From positions 1-33,541 of the forward strand of contig JAKARO010000022.1 in the NCBI GenBank assembly GCA_021821885.1: a stretch of 33,541 nt of DNA, in the 5' to 3' direction. Of the stretch, positions 1-6,937 are shown piece after piece. The notes beneath the pieces are model-generated. The model was not told the DNA's origin and made no database searches. It worked only from the letters and a program-made list of their open reading frames with translations. Within the stretch, counting starts at the first letter, position 1. Every line of letters begins with the position of its first letter. This DNA comes from Pseudomonadota bacterium (lineage in GTDB: Bacteria; Pseudomonadota; Gammaproteobacteria; Acidithiobacillales; Acidithiobacillaceae). The position numbers were made by a program, and so were the translations under genes.

Positions 1-146
1 TCCATGATGGCCTTGTCGGTTTCAATGGTAGCGACCACATCGCCCCTTTCCACCCGCTCCCCAGGCTTTTTTTCCCAGGAGACCAGTACCCCTTCGGTCA
101 TGGTATCGGACAGCTGGGGCATCTTGATGACGTACGGTTCAGCCAT
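1..146 (-). CDS. pdhC: Dihydrolipoamide acetyltransferase (E2) of pyruvate dehydrogenase, N-terminal fragment
   Basis: This is the first 48 codons of a gene that runs off the left edge on the minus strand. The translation begins MAEPYVIKMPQLSDTMTEG and reaches ETDKAIM, a lipoyl domain whose lipoate-accepting lysine is Lys45 in the DKA motif. In E2 this swinging arm carries the acetyl group from E1 to the acetyltransferase core and then passes electrons to E3. The gene follows pdhA and pdhB on the same strand with a 53-nt gap, so it is the third gene of one operon. The order E1-alpha, E1-beta, E2 supports pyruvate dehydrogenase. An acetoin or branched-chain complex cannot be excluded from the lipoyl domain alone. 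The catalytic domain lies outside the window. Confidence 0.88.
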   Translation of the reverse strand, partial: MAEPYVIKMPQLSDTMTEGVLVSWEKKPGERVERGDVVATIETDKAIM

Positions 147-167
147 GATTCACCATCTAGGTACAGG

Positions 168-194
168 CCGGGGCATGCGGTTGCGCATCCCCGG
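168..194 (-). other. Intercistronic hairpin between pdhB and the E2 gene
   Basis: CCGGGG and ATGCG (168-179, with a bulged C at 174) pair with CGCAT and CCCCGG (184-194) around a 4-nt loop. The 11-bp stem fills most of the pdhB-E2 gap. There is no U-tract after it in the direction of transcription, so it is more likely an mRNA processing or stability element than a terminator. The role is inferred. Confidence 0.45.
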
Positions 195-199
195 GCTGT

Positions 200-1180
200 T
201 TACTTGCCAAGAATTTTCCGCGCTGCGGCGAATACCTCGCCGGCATTGGGAATGGCCGCCTTTTCCAGCTGGCGGTTGTACGGGATGGGCACATCCCTCG
301 CATGGACGCGTATGGGGGCGGCATCAAGATCAAAAAAACATTCTTCGCTGAGAATGGCGAGGACCTCGCTGCCCACCCCTACCGGCGCCTCATCCTCTTC
401 GACCACCAGTGCGCGGTGAGTGCGGCGGACACTGGCTGCAATCCCTGCGCGGTCCAGAGGCTTGAGCGCTCTCAGGTCTACCACTTCTGCCTCAATACCG
501 AGTTCCTTCGACAGCCGGTCGGCTGCTTCCAAAGCCCAGCGGACACTAATGTTGTAGGCAAAAATGGTGAGATCGCGGCCAGGCCGGATGGTTTCGCACC
601 CCTCCAGCGGGGTAAAGAACTCGTTTTCCGGAACCTCGCCCTTCAGGTTGTACATGCTTTCATGTTCAATAATGACAACCGGATCGTCGCAGCGCACCGC
701 ACTCTTGAGAAGTCCGTATGCGTCGCGCGGTGTCGATGGCGTGACCACCCGGAGACCGGATATGCCCATGAATACCTTTTCCATCCGTGCGGAATGCTGG
801 GCGCCCAGCTGGTGCGCAGTGCCGCCCGGCACACGCATCACGAAAGGACAGCGGATTCGGCCGCCAGACATGTAGTGGACCTTGGCGGCGTTATTCATGA
901 GCTGGTCCATCGCCAGCCAGGCGAAATTGACACTCATGATTTCCACGATCGGCCGGCACCCCACCATGGCAGCCCCGACTCCAATCCCGGTATAGCTGTT
1001 CTCGGAAATGGGGGTATCAATGACCCGCTGTTCTCCATATTTGGCAAACAGCCCGGTTGTTGCCTTGTAGGTGCCACCTGCAACCCCGATATCTTCGCCC
1101 ATGGCAAAAACCAGGGGGTCACGCGCCATTTCCTCGTCATGGGCTCGCAGGATTGCCTGCCAGTACATCATTTCAGCCAC
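200..1180 (-). CDS. pdhB: Pyruvate dehydrogenase E1 component, beta subunit
   Basis: The product is 326 residues, the normal length for the beta subunit of an alpha2beta2 E1. It starts at GTG (MAEMMYWQAILRAHDEEM), 13 nt inside the end of pdhA, so the two subunits are probably translated together. Family landmarks are visible: the GEDIG segment near residue 29, the ISENSYTGIGVGAAMVG region that contacts thiamine diphosphate, and the C-terminal transketolase-like domain with VVDLRALKPLD. With the alpha subunit it decarboxylates pyruvate and transfers the acetyl group to lipoyl-E2 in the cytoplasm. The E1-beta subunits of acetoin and 2-oxoacid dehydrogenases are close relatives. The E2 next door and the alpha-subunit sequence favour pyruvate. 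Confidence 0.93.
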   Translation of the reverse strand: MAEMMYWQAILRAHDEEMARDPLVFAMGEDIGVAGGTYKATTGLFAKYGEQRVIDTPISENSYTGIGVGAAMVGCRPIVEIMSVNFAWLAMDQLMNNAAKVHYMSGGRIRCPFVMRVPGGTAHQLGAQHSARMEKVFMGISGLRVVTPSTPRDAYGLLKSAVRCDDPVVIIEHESMYNLKGEVPENEFFTPLEGCETIRPGRDLTIFAYNISVRWALEAADRLSKELGIEAEVVDLRALKPLDRAGIAASVRRTHRALVVEEDEAPVGVGSEVLAILSEECFFDLDAAPIRVHARDVPIPYNRQLEKAAIPNAGEVFAAARKILGK

Positions 1181-2154
1181 GGTTTCGGGCCTCCGTCAGC
1201 ATATACATAGCGCTCCAGGTCTTCCACCCGTGGTTCTGGACTCTCCAGGGCAAACCGGACTATCTCATTCTCAATCTCGTTCTGGATGTCCAGGTCCATT
1301 TTCTGGAAGTCCTCTTCCGAGAGGATATTTGCAGCTTCCAGCCGGGTCCTGTAGATGCTTATGGGATCGCGGCGCGCCCACTGTTCGACCTCTTCCCTGC
1401 TGCGGTAGGCGCCCGAATCAGACATGGAATGTCCGCGCAGGCGGTAGGTCATGAGTTCCAGGAAATAGGGCTGGCGTTTTTCCCGCACATGGGTCACCGC
1501 CTTTTCCGCTTCGGACATGACCACATCAATGTCCTGGCCGTCGCACTGGGAGGCAGCGATCCTGTATGGCGCTACCCGAAGGTACTGGCTGGTTTCCACT
1601 GTGGCGCGCTCAATGGCGGTACCAATTCCATAGAGGTTGTTTTCGCAGACGAAGAGGACAGGAAGCTGCCAGAGGCTGGCCATGTTCATGGTTTCATGAA
1701 ATGTCCCCTGGTTGTTGGCGCCATCGCCGAGAAAGCAGATGGAAATTTCGTCCCCGCCTTTCATCTGGATGGCCTTGGCAAACCCGGCTGCCAGAGGGAA
1801 AGGTCCGCCTACAAGGGCGTAGCCCCCCATGAAACGGGAGTCCGGGTCAAAGAGGTGCATCGACCCGCCGCGACCGCGCGAACACCCCGTTTCCTTTCCA
1901 TAGAGTTCGGCCATGGCCGCTTTTGGATCCATTCCGGATTTGATGGCATGGATGTGGTCCCGGTACCCGGTAATCACATAGTCGTGTCCGGGACGTGCCT
2001 TTTCCAGCACACCAATGGCGCAGGCTTCCTGGCCCGGATACAGGTGCAAGAAACCTCCGATCTGCCGTTCCTGGTAGGCCTCGGCACAGCGCTCCTCAAA
2101 GCGGCGGGCAAAAAGCATTTCCCGTAGCAGGCGCTTCTGGTCGGTAGCGTCCAT
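1168..2154 (-). CDS. pdhA: Pyruvate dehydrogenase E1 component, alpha subunit
   Basis: The product is 328 residues. The thiamine diphosphate/Mg2+ motif is GDGANNQG at residues 143-150, closing with ENN at 171-173. The regions GYRDH (63-67), GRGGSMH (94-100) and YRLRGHSMSDS, the loop region that carries the phosphorylation sites in mitochondrial enzymes, are all present. The ATG at 2154 has a strong ribosome site (AGGAGG, 2158-2163). It is the first gene of the pdhA-pdhB-E2 operon and its stop overlaps the pdhB start. It forms the E1 active site together with the beta subunit. A two-subunit E1 differs from the single-chain AceE of E. coli. AcoA of acetoin dehydrogenase is the main alternative identity. 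Confidence 0.93.
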   Translation of the reverse strand: MDATDQKRLLREMLFARRFEERCAEAYQERQIGGFLHLYPGQEACAIGVLEKARPGHDYVITGYRDHIHAIKSGMDPKAAMAELYGKETGCSRGRGGSMHLFDPDSRFMGGYALVGGPFPLAAGFAKAIQMKGGDEISICFLGDGANNQGTFHETMNMASLWQLPVLFVCENNLYGIGTAIERATVETSQYLRVAPYRIAASQCDGQDIDVVMSEAEKAVTHVREKRQPYFLELMTYRLRGHSMSDSGAYRSREEVEQWARRDPISIYRTRLEAANILSEEDFQKMDLDIQNEIENEIVRFALESPEPRVEDLERYVYADGGPKPWLK

Positions 2155-2198
2155 GGTCCTCCTGAATCTTTAGTCTGAAAACTGGATTAATCCCATCA

Positions 2199-2228
2199 AT
2201 AATGGCAAAGGCCCCTTGGCAGCGTCAA
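2199..2228 (-). promoter_or_regulatory. Probable sigma-70 promoter of the pdh operon
   Basis: On the minus strand, TTGACG (2228-2223) is followed after 18 nt by CATTAT (2204-2199). These match the consensus at 5/6 and 4/6. The site lies about 45 nt before the pdhA start codon and no other promoter-like pair in the gap is as good. Confidence 0.5.
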
Positions 2229-2322
2229 GGTGCTGTCTGGGTATCCAGTGAACTGGCAGAAACCCTGATGGTCTGGCAGACGGGCAATTCTGGGGGGCAG
2301 GTGTTCCGGACGGAAACCCTGT

Positions 2323-2589
2323 TCAGTTGCCGTTCAGGCTGCGTTCGATATTGGGAAGTTCGGCGCCAATGCCCGCCCCCACCGCTCCTCCGACCGCGGC
2401 GCCGAGCGCAGGATTGCCACCGGCGATCGCCCCGGGAACGGCTCCGCCGGTTGCCCCAATGGCACCTCCGCCCAGGGCGCGCTGTCCGGCCGGACTGATG
2501 CGGGCGCAGCCCGCCATTGCAGGCATGCAGAAGGCCAGAAGAACGGCTTTCCAGGATGCGGCGTTTGTGATTTTCCGGTTTCCCGCCAT
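2323..2589 (-). CDS. Small glycine-zipper lipoprotein
   Basis: This 88-residue protein begins MAGNRKITNAASWKAVLL and has a lipoprotein signal ending in PAMAGC, with the cysteine as predicted lipid anchor. The mature part is a Gly/Ala repeat (GGGAIGATGGAVPGAIAGG and following) typical of glycine-zipper domains, which insert into or pack against membranes. The tail is short and polar (LPNIERSLNGN). An upstream in-frame ATG at 2652 would add 21 residues before the signal peptide and overlap the previous gene, so I chose the internal ATG. Its ribosome site is weak. The gene lies 38 nt after the secreted protein gene at 2628-2960 and may share its transcript. The exact function is unknown. Related small lipoproteins are often envelope-stress or outer-membrane structural proteins. 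Confidence 0.7.
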   Translation of the reverse strand: MAGNRKITNAASWKAVLLAFCMPAMAGCARISPAGQRALGGGAIGATGGAVPGAIAGGNPALGAAVGGAVGAGIGAELPNIERSLNGN

Positions 2590-2627
2590 GCTTCGGGCTT
2601 GTCGTGCCTCAGAAAGGGCATCTCCTG

Positions 2628-2960
2628 TCAGTGGTCCCAGCCACGATGCCACCGCCAGTCCCCCCTGCCTTCATCTTCGTGTCTCCAGCGGGGCCGGTAG
2701 CGGCGCCAGTCGGGGCGCTCCGGAACAACGTAGGCGGCGGGAGGCGGTGCATAGACAACCTGGGGGGGTGGCGCGTAGTAGCGGGGCTGTTCTCCACCAA
2801 CGTAGAAATTGAGGCCGGGAACCGCAAGCCCGAGGGCAAGATCTCCCAGATCGCCACCGTCGTCTGCCATGGCGGGCAGGCTGGCTCCAAGGAACGTGAA
2901 GGCGGCGAGAGCCATGGACAGCCACCGTGCTGGCCTTAGGTAAAGGATCCGGATATTCAT
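2628..2960 (-). CDS. Secreted Pro/Tyr/Arg-rich protein of unknown function
   Basis: The product is 110 residues. The start at 2960 is set by GAGGAAACAGC directly before ATG. The N-terminus has a clear signal peptide: basic MNIRILYLRPARW, a hydrophobic stretch, then LPAMA before DDGGD, giving cleavage near residue 31. The mature protein has a short Gly/Leu segment, a proline-tyrosine run (YYAPPPQVVYAPPPAAYVV) and an Arg/Trp/His-rich tail ending RWHRGWDH. I recognise the general style of small exported PPPxxY proteins in proteobacteria but not a named family. Upstream is a very good sigma-54 promoter match and a candidate activator site, so its expression is probably conditional. It may be cotranscribed with the glycine-zipper lipoprotein downstream. 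Confidence 0.75.
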   Translation of the reverse strand: MNIRILYLRPARWLSMALAAFTFLGASLPAMADDGGDLGDLALGLAVPGLNFYVGGEQPRYYAPPPQVVYAPPPAAYVVPERPDWRRYRPRWRHEDEGRGDWRWHRGWDH

Positions 2961-2994
2961 GCTGTTTCCTCGTTTCATAGGGTGATAGAATTTA

Positions 2995-3010
2995 AGCACA
3001 TATCGTGCCA
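2995..3010 (-). promoter_or_regulatory. Sigma-54 (RpoN) type promoter for the secreted protein gene
   Basis: The minus strand reads TGGCACG-ATAT-GTGCT. The sigma-54 consensus is TGGCACG-N4-TTGC(A/T). All positions match except one T, and the invariant GG and GC are exactly 10 nt apart. The predicted start of transcription, near 2984, leaves a 24-nt leader before the ATG at 2960. The assignment is from sequence only; rpoN is not in this window. Confidence 0.65.
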
Positions 3011-3088
3011 TGCACTGCGTGCAGTAAAAACAGGCCACTGGTGACGCGCGACTATGCCGTAGTGTTGCCATTTGCCTACAGATTTTGG

Positions 3089-3103
3089 GGTTATTTCATA
3101 ACC
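3089..3103. promoter_or_regulatory. Perfect inverted repeat, candidate activator binding site
   Basis: GGTTAT-TTC-ATAACC is a perfect 6-bp inverted repeat with a 3-nt centre in an AT-rich patch. Its centre is about 110 nt upstream of the transcription start predicted from the sigma-54 promoter, a usual distance for a sigma-54 enhancer-binding protein site. The function is inferred from position. Confidence 0.4.
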
Positions 3104-3281
3104 TTCTGAAAACAAAAGGCTGTTATTTTGTTGAAAAGTTGAAGATCCGCTGTTCCGGGCGGAGAAACGGCGGGCCGGCAGCTGCCTTGCGCCAGGCGCC
3201 GGATATTCCTGGAATTCTGGATGGGCCAGCGGTTTGCGGGTTCCGCTACCCGGGCCGTGCCTGGAGAAGACGGCTGGTGGA

Positions 3282-4442
3282 TCATGGATCTTGTCTACCG
3301 GTTCCATAGGCTTTGATGGCCTCCAGAACGAGATGCTGGATATTTTTTCCGGCCGTTCTTATTGCCGCCTCCATTTCAGGGGGGGGCAATTTGTTTTCAA
3401 GTGCAGACAGGGCGGTGTAGGCCGCAAGGATGGGGTGATCCTCTGCTGTTTCCTGTGCGCGGAGGAAAGATGCCAGGGGACAGCGGGAAAGGAAGGCCGA
3501 CAGGGACATTTCTCTTCCTTCATGCCGCAAGCCATACAGGAGAGGCCGCCGCAGCAGGTATCCCGCATAGGCACCGAGAATGGTCCGGGGTATCCCGGGT
3601 GCAGTGGGGGTGGCCTCCGGCAGCGCTGGATCCAGCAGAAACGCAATGGCATCGGGCTCTGGCATCGGGTAGGCCAGGGCGTATCCCTGTACCAGGTCCA
3701 GACCGAGCGTTGCCATTGCGTCCAGAATGGCAGGGGTTTCCACTCCCTCAACGACCAGGGTGGTGCCAAGCCCATCAGAGAGGAACTGGATGCCCTGAAT
3801 AAAAGCCAGGTTTTTAGGGTCGGCATCCAGATCGCTGACAAGTCTCTGGTCCAGTTTTATTTTCTGTATGGGAAGGGTTTTGAGCCGAAGCAGGGAAGAA
3901 TAGGCGCTGCCAATGTCGTCCAGGGCAATGTGCGCTCCGGTTGCCCGAATCGACTGAAGGCGCTGTACCGCCACACTTCCATCGAGGAAATCTCCACCTT
4001 CCAGAAGTTCCAGCGTGATCCTTTCCGGTTTTATGCGGGTAGATCCGATAACCCCCAGGAAGCAGGCGCTGCAGTCATGGTCTTCCATGAATCCTGCATC
4101 CACGTTGAAAGAAAGGTCGAGGACAATCCCAGACTGGTCAAGTTTTTCCAGAAGGTGGATCCCCGCCACGAGCATCATGCGGCTAAGCTCCCGCCGCTCC
4201 GGAACGTCCAGGGTCGCCAGAAATTGTTTTGGGGCAAAAATCTCCCCCGCAGCGTTCTGTATGCGTGCGAGGGCTTCTACGGCGGTGAAACGTCTCTGGG
4301 TGAGAGAATAAACTGGCTGAAAATAGGCTACCACATCATCCGGAAACCGCCATTTCTGGCCATTTCCAGAAATGGCGCCGATGGGTGCGGAAGCCTTTCG
4401 CCGCTGGCCTGTTATGGGTGCTGAGGCAGGCTGGTAATCCAT
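3282..4442 (-). CDS. EAL-domain cyclic-di-GMP phosphodiesterase with extra C-terminal region
   Basis: From the ATG at 4442 the protein has 386 residues. An EAL domain spans about residues 35-270 and keeps the residues used for metal binding and hydrolysis: Glu56 of the EAL motif, Asn113, Glu145/Glu148 in LELLE, Asp175-Asp176 in LDDIGSAYSSL, Lys196, Glu232/Glu235 in VVEGVET, and Gln252 in VQGY. It should be able to linearise c-di-GMP to pGpG. No GGDEF, PAS or membrane segment is present, so it is probably cytoplasmic. Residues about 272-386 form a C-terminal region I do not recognise, with Leu-rich helices and a Cys at 321. A longer reading from TTG at 4529 is open but would begin inside the predicted promoter. 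The ribosome site before 4442 is weak. Confidence 0.85.
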   Translation of the reverse strand: MDYQPASAPITGQRRKASAPIGAISGNGQKWRFPDDVVAYFQPVYSLTQRRFTAVEALARIQNAAGEIFAPKQFLATLDVPERRELSRMMLVAGIHLLEKLDQSGIVLDLSFNVDAGFMEDHDCSACFLGVIGSTRIKPERITLELLEGGDFLDGSVAVQRLQSIRATGAHIALDDIGSAYSSLLRLKTLPIQKIKLDQRLVSDLDADPKNLAFIQGIQFLSDGLGTTLVVEGVETPAILDAMATLGLDLVQGYALAYPMPEPDAIAFLLDPALPEATPTAPGIPRTILGAYAGYLLRRPLLYGLRHEGREMSLSAFLSRCPLASFLRAQETAEDHPILAAYTALSALENKLPPPEMEAAIRTAGKNIQHLVLEAIKAYGTGRQDP

Positions 4443-4524
4443 GATTCCATCCAGTTCCTGAAATTCAGAATGCGCCTCTATGCCGGACCGGGCAGACCCG
4501 GTTTTCCGGGAAAATTTTATTCCC

Positions 4525-4555
4525 TGCAATATAGGCAGATCTGCCCATATTGCAA
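4525..4555 (-). promoter_or_regulatory. Promoter embedded in a 30-bp near-perfect palindrome (candidate operator)
   Basis: Arms 4525-4539 and 4540-4554 are reverse complements at 14 of 15 positions and meet at the perfect core GGCAGATCTGCC. On the minus strand the same stretch reads TTGCAA (4555-4550), 16 nt, then TATATT (4533-4528), a plausible sigma-70 promoter for the EAL gene. A dimeric regulator bound here would cover both the -35 and -10 elements. No U-tract follows, so a terminator is unlikely. Confidence 0.55.
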
Positions 4556-4594
4556 GGCGGGGAAGTGCCTGTCCTTTCCTGCCGGTTTTCCCGG

Positions 4595-5629
4595 TCAGGG
4601 AAGTACGGCAATCTGGCCGATACCCAGGGTTTCAGGAAAACCGTGCATGACATTCATGTTCTGTACAGCCTGTCCCGCCGCCCCTTTTACCAGATTGTCG
4701 ATAACCGAAAGAATGACAATCTGCCCTGGACGGGGCTGGTGAAGAGCGATACGGCACAGGTTTGCTCCCCGGACACTGCGGGTGGCAGGATGCCCCCCAA
4801 AGGGGAGAACATCCACAAAAGGCTCGTCGCCGTAGGCCTTCTGGTAGATTGCCTGCAGTTCACCATTGTCCATCGGGACATGGAGTCGTGCATACAGCGT
4901 CGCATGGATTCCCCGGATCATGGGCATCAGGTGGGGAGTAAACTGGAGCTCGACCGGATCGCTGGCGATCCGGGAAAGCACCATCTCAATTTCTGGGCGG
5001 TGGCGGTGGCCGCTGACACCATAAGCCTGAACGCTGTCGCCGACCTCGGGGAATATCAGCGAAACCTTGCCAGTGCGGCCGGCCCCGCTGACACCGGACT
5101 TGCAGTCGGCGATCAGGGTGGAGCGGTCGATCAGGTCCGCCTGCAGAAGGGGGGCAAGGCCCAGCAGTACGGCTGTAGGATAGCACCCGGGGTTGGCGAC
5201 AATGCGGCTGTTCCGGATTTCCGTGCGAAACAGTTCCGGCAGCCCGTAAACGGCCTCAGCCAGCGTTTCGGGGGCCGTGTGCGGCTGGTCATACCACTTC
5301 GCAAACACCTCCTGGTCCTGCAGGCGGAAATCTGCGCTGAGATCAACCAGTCTGGCCCCGGCGTCCAGGAGTTTCCCGGCCATTTCCATGGCAACCCCAT
5401 GGGGAGTCGCAAAAAAGACAAGATCAAGATTGCCGAGCCTGTCCATGTCCGGCTCCGTGAATATGAGATCGCAATGTCCCCGGAGACTGGGAAAAAGGGC
5501 ATCTACCCGGATACCGGTCTCGCTGCGCGACGTAATCCCGGCAATTTCCACTTCCGGATGGGACAGTAATAGCCGGAGCAGTTCCACACCCGTATATCCG
5601 GTGCCTCCTACAATAGCTGCCTGGATCAT
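4595..5629 (-). CDS. argC: N-acetyl-gamma-glutamyl-phosphate reductase
   Basis: The product is 344 residues, the usual length. It catalyses the NADPH-dependent reduction of N-acetylglutamyl-5-phosphate to the semialdehyde, the third step of arginine synthesis. The N-terminal Rossmann motif is GGTGYTG (8-14). The catalytic cysteine is Cys149 in NPGCYPTA, and the histidine of [12 protein letters not shown] completes the usual active site. An AGGAG ribosome site precedes the ATG at 5629. The gene follows rpsI on the same strand, separated by a rho-independent terminator, so it probably has its own promoter or depends on read-through. No other arginine gene is in the window. Confidence 0.96.
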   Translation of the reverse strand: MIQAAIVGGTGYTGVELLRLLLSHPEVEIAGITSRSETGIRVDALFPSLRGHCDLIFTEPDMDRLGNLDLVFFATPHGVAMEMAGKLLDAGARLVDLSADFRLQDQEVFAKWYDQPHTAPETLAEAVYGLPELFRTEIRNSRIVANPGCYPTAVLLGLAPLLQADLIDRSTLIADCKSGVSGAGRTGKVSLIFPEVGDSVQAYGVSGHRHRPEIEMVLSRIASDPVELQFTPHLMPMIRGIHATLYARLHVPMDNGELQAIYQKAYGDEPFVDVLPFGGHPATRSVRGANLCRIALHQPRPGQIVILSVIDNLVKGAAGQAVQNMNVMHGFPETLGIGQIAVLP

Positions 5630-5662
5630 CGCTCAACTCCTGGACAAAGAACCTCTAACGGA

Positions 5663-5688
5663 AAAAGCCGCCCATGTAGGCGGCTTTT
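5663..5688 (-). terminator. Rho-independent terminator after rpsI
   Basis: GCCGCC (5667-5672) and GGCGGC (5679-5684) form a stem around a 6-nt loop, flanked by A5 on one side and T4 on the other, so it could act in both directions. On the minus strand it ends in a U-tract and lies 22 nt after the rpsI stop codon. Confidence 0.85.
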
Positions 5689-5710
5689 CAGGGCATATCC
5701 GGAAAACGGA

Positions 5711-6097
5711 TCAGCGCTTGGAGAACTGGTGGCTCCGGCGTGCCTTGTGCCGGCCGACCTTTTTCCGTTCGACCTCACGTGCGTCCCGCGTTACAAACCC
5801 TGCGCTACGCAGGGGACGGCGCAGGGATTCGTCATAGGCCATAAGGGCTCTGGTAATGCCATGCCGGATGGCACCGGCCTGGCCACTTGCGCCACCACCA
5901 CTGACATTGACCAGAATGTCAAACTGGGAATGATGACCCGTCAGCTCCAGTGGCTGCATGACGACCATGCGGGATGTTTCGCGGCCAAAATATTCCTCTA
6001 TGCTCCGCTTATTGATGACAATTTTTCCATTGCCACGCCGGAGGTATACGCGTGCGGTTGCACTTTTCCGCCGTCCAGTTCCGTAATACTGTTCCAT
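5711..6097 (-). CDS. rpsI: 30S ribosomal protein S9
   Basis: The product is 128 residues. It opens with [19 protein letters not shown] and ends in the typical basic tail [14 protein letters not shown], whose last residues reach the P-site tRNA in the ribosome. The conserved [15 protein letters not shown] segment is present. The start is 12 nt after the rplM stop, the standard rplM-rpsI operon order in bacteria. A strong terminator follows. Confidence 0.98.
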   Translation of the reverse strand: MEQYYGTGRRKSATARVYLRRGNGKIVINKRSIEEYFGRETSRMVVMQPLELTGHHSQFDILVNVSGGGASGQAGAIRHGITRALMAYDESLRRPLRSAGFVTRDAREVERKKVGRHKARRSHQFSKR

Positions 6098-6109
6098 GAA
6101 TTGACCGCC

Positions 6110-6538
6110 TTAAATGTCAAGAGGCTGTGGCTGCTGCGCCATATGCGGGTGCTGGGGTCCAGCGTACACCTTCAGTTTCCGGTACATGGCACGTCCCAGG
6201 GGGTTTTTGGGGAGCATGCCCTTCACTGCCAGTTCAATAACGCGCTCAGGGTGTGTCTCGATCATTTTCTCGAAAGACGCGCTTTTGAGGTTTCCCACAT
6301 AACCGGTGTGCCGGTGGTACATCTTGTCTTTTGACTTGTTGCCAGTCACCGCCACCTTTTCGGCGTTGACGATGACTATGTAGTCGCCAATGTCGGCATG
6401 GGGGGTGAATTCTGGCTTGTGTTTACCCCGCAGGCGGCGCGCAATCTCGGAAGAAAGGCGTCCAAGCACCTTGTCGGTAGCGTCTACGACGAACCAGTCC
6501 CCCTGTACTTCGTGAGACTTGGCGGAATAGGTCTTCAT
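6110..6538 (-). CDS. rplM: 50S ribosomal protein L13
   Basis: The product is 142 residues, the same length as in E. coli. It begins [20 protein letters not shown] and contains the L13 signatures [18 protein letters not shown] and [20 protein letters not shown]. The start at 6538 is set by homology and by a GGAG ribosome site. The reading frame is open upstream for 60 further codons, but these include the promoter and are not coding. It is the first gene of the rplM-rpsI operon. L13 is an early 23S rRNA-binding assembly protein and in E. coli represses its own operon. Confidence 0.98.
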   Translation of the reverse strand: MKTYSAKSHEVQGDWFVVDATDKVLGRLSSEIARRLRGKHKPEFTPHADIGDYIVIVNAEKVAVTGNKSKDKMYHRHTGYVGNLKSASFEKMIETHPERVIELAVKGMLPKNPLGRAMYRKLKVYAGPQHPHMAQQPQPLDI

Positions 6539-6577
6539 GAGGAAACTCCGGTCACGGGTATCTCTATAAGGCGCGGA

Positions 6578-6606
6578 ATCGTATCGAATAGGTGCCGTCC
6601 TGTCAA
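6578..6606 (-). promoter_or_regulatory. Sigma-70 promoter of rplM-rpsI
   Basis: On the minus strand, a perfect TTGACA (6606-6601) is followed by a 17-nt spacer and TACGAT (6583-6578). The bases after the -10 are GC-rich (TCCGCGCC), the kind of discriminator linked to stringent control of ribosomal genes. The start codon is about 40 nt downstream. Confidence 0.75.
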
Positions 6607-6722
6607 CAGGACTCCGGATTGCAGGCGAGTACAAGCGTGTCCCCGCAGCTTCCACCCAACGGCCGGACGGGAGCATTTTCAGTTCCGGTATGGGTGCCCG
6701 GTACTGCCAGAAAATCACGGGC

Positions 6723-6751
6723 TTCCGGACCTGTCGGTGGATACCTTTAAT
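6723..6751 (+). promoter_or_regulatory. Possible promoter of the pgi leader
   Basis: TTTAAT (6746-6751) matches the -10 consensus at 5/6. A poor -35 (TTCCGG, 6723-6728) lies 17 nt upstream. The predicted transcript would start near 6758 and run through the terminator and alternative hairpin described separately. Support is weak because of the -35. Confidence 0.3.
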
Positions 6752-6783
6752 TTCCGGCGGAAAAAATGTTCTCCAGAGGCATT

Positions 6784-6806
6784 TTCCCCGGGCGCCGGGA
6801 ATTTTT
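6784..6806 (+). terminator. Intrinsic terminator-like hairpin in the pgi leader
   Basis: TTCCC-C-GG (6784-6791, one bulged C) pairs with CCGGGAA (6795-6801) around a tight loop and is followed by TTTTT (6802-6806). It faces the plus strand, yet no plus-strand gene lies upstream (that side is antisense to rplM). It therefore looks like an attenuator for pgi or the end of a short RNA. Confidence 0.5.
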
Positions 6807-6823
6807 GTTCACCAAAATTCCGG
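6795..6823 (+). promoter_or_regulatory. Alternative hairpin that would disrupt the pgi leader terminator
   Basis: CCGG-G-AATTTT (6795-6805, one bulged G) can pair with AAAATTCCGG (6814-6823). It uses the 3' arm and U-tract of the terminator at 6784-6806, so the two structures are mutually exclusive. A further small hairpin, GCAGGC-AAA-GCCTGC, lies at 6898-6912, close to the pgi ribosome site. Confidence 0.4.
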
Positions 6824-6937
6824 TTCAGGCGTGGGAGGGAGCGCCGCATGGCTTGCCCGCCAGGGTCCCTTCACCTAATCTCACCAGTAACGGGCAGGCA
6901 GGCAAAGCCTGCAGCATACATCAGCAAGGAATCTGGC

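Larger units (their letters stand above)
2961..3281 (-). other. 321-nt intergenic region carrying a sigma-54 promoter and candidate enhancer site
   Basis: I see no gene here on either strand. The part nearest the secreted-protein gene holds the sigma-54 promoter. Further upstream is the inverted repeat at 3089-3103, inside an AT-rich patch (3081-3140) that contrasts with the GC-rich surroundings. The remainder (about 3140-3281) is GC-rich sequence after the EAL gene stop. It contains short hairpin potentials but no terminator with a U-tract. Confidence 0.6.

Noticed and set aside
200-2154. Acetoin dehydrogenase (acoAB) as the identity of the E1 genes
   Set aside because: The families are similar, but no acoR, acoX or acetoin-specific neighbour is seen, and the alpha-subunit sequence and gene order fit pyruvate dehydrogenase better. 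It is not fully excluded.
3234-4424. 396-residue plus-strand open frame
   Set aside because: It is a shadow of the EAL gene in high-GC sequence: no domain motifs, no ribosome site, while the opposite frame has every EAL catalytic residue.
4443-4529. TTG start at 4529 for the EAL protein
   Set aside because: It has no ribosome site, the extra residues are not part of the domain, and the codon lies within the predicted -10 region.
6398-6937. Open frame extending pgi 180 codons upstream
   Set aside because: It is antisense to rplM and runs through its promoter. The PGI family start is MSETALLDL at 6938 with a good ribosome site.
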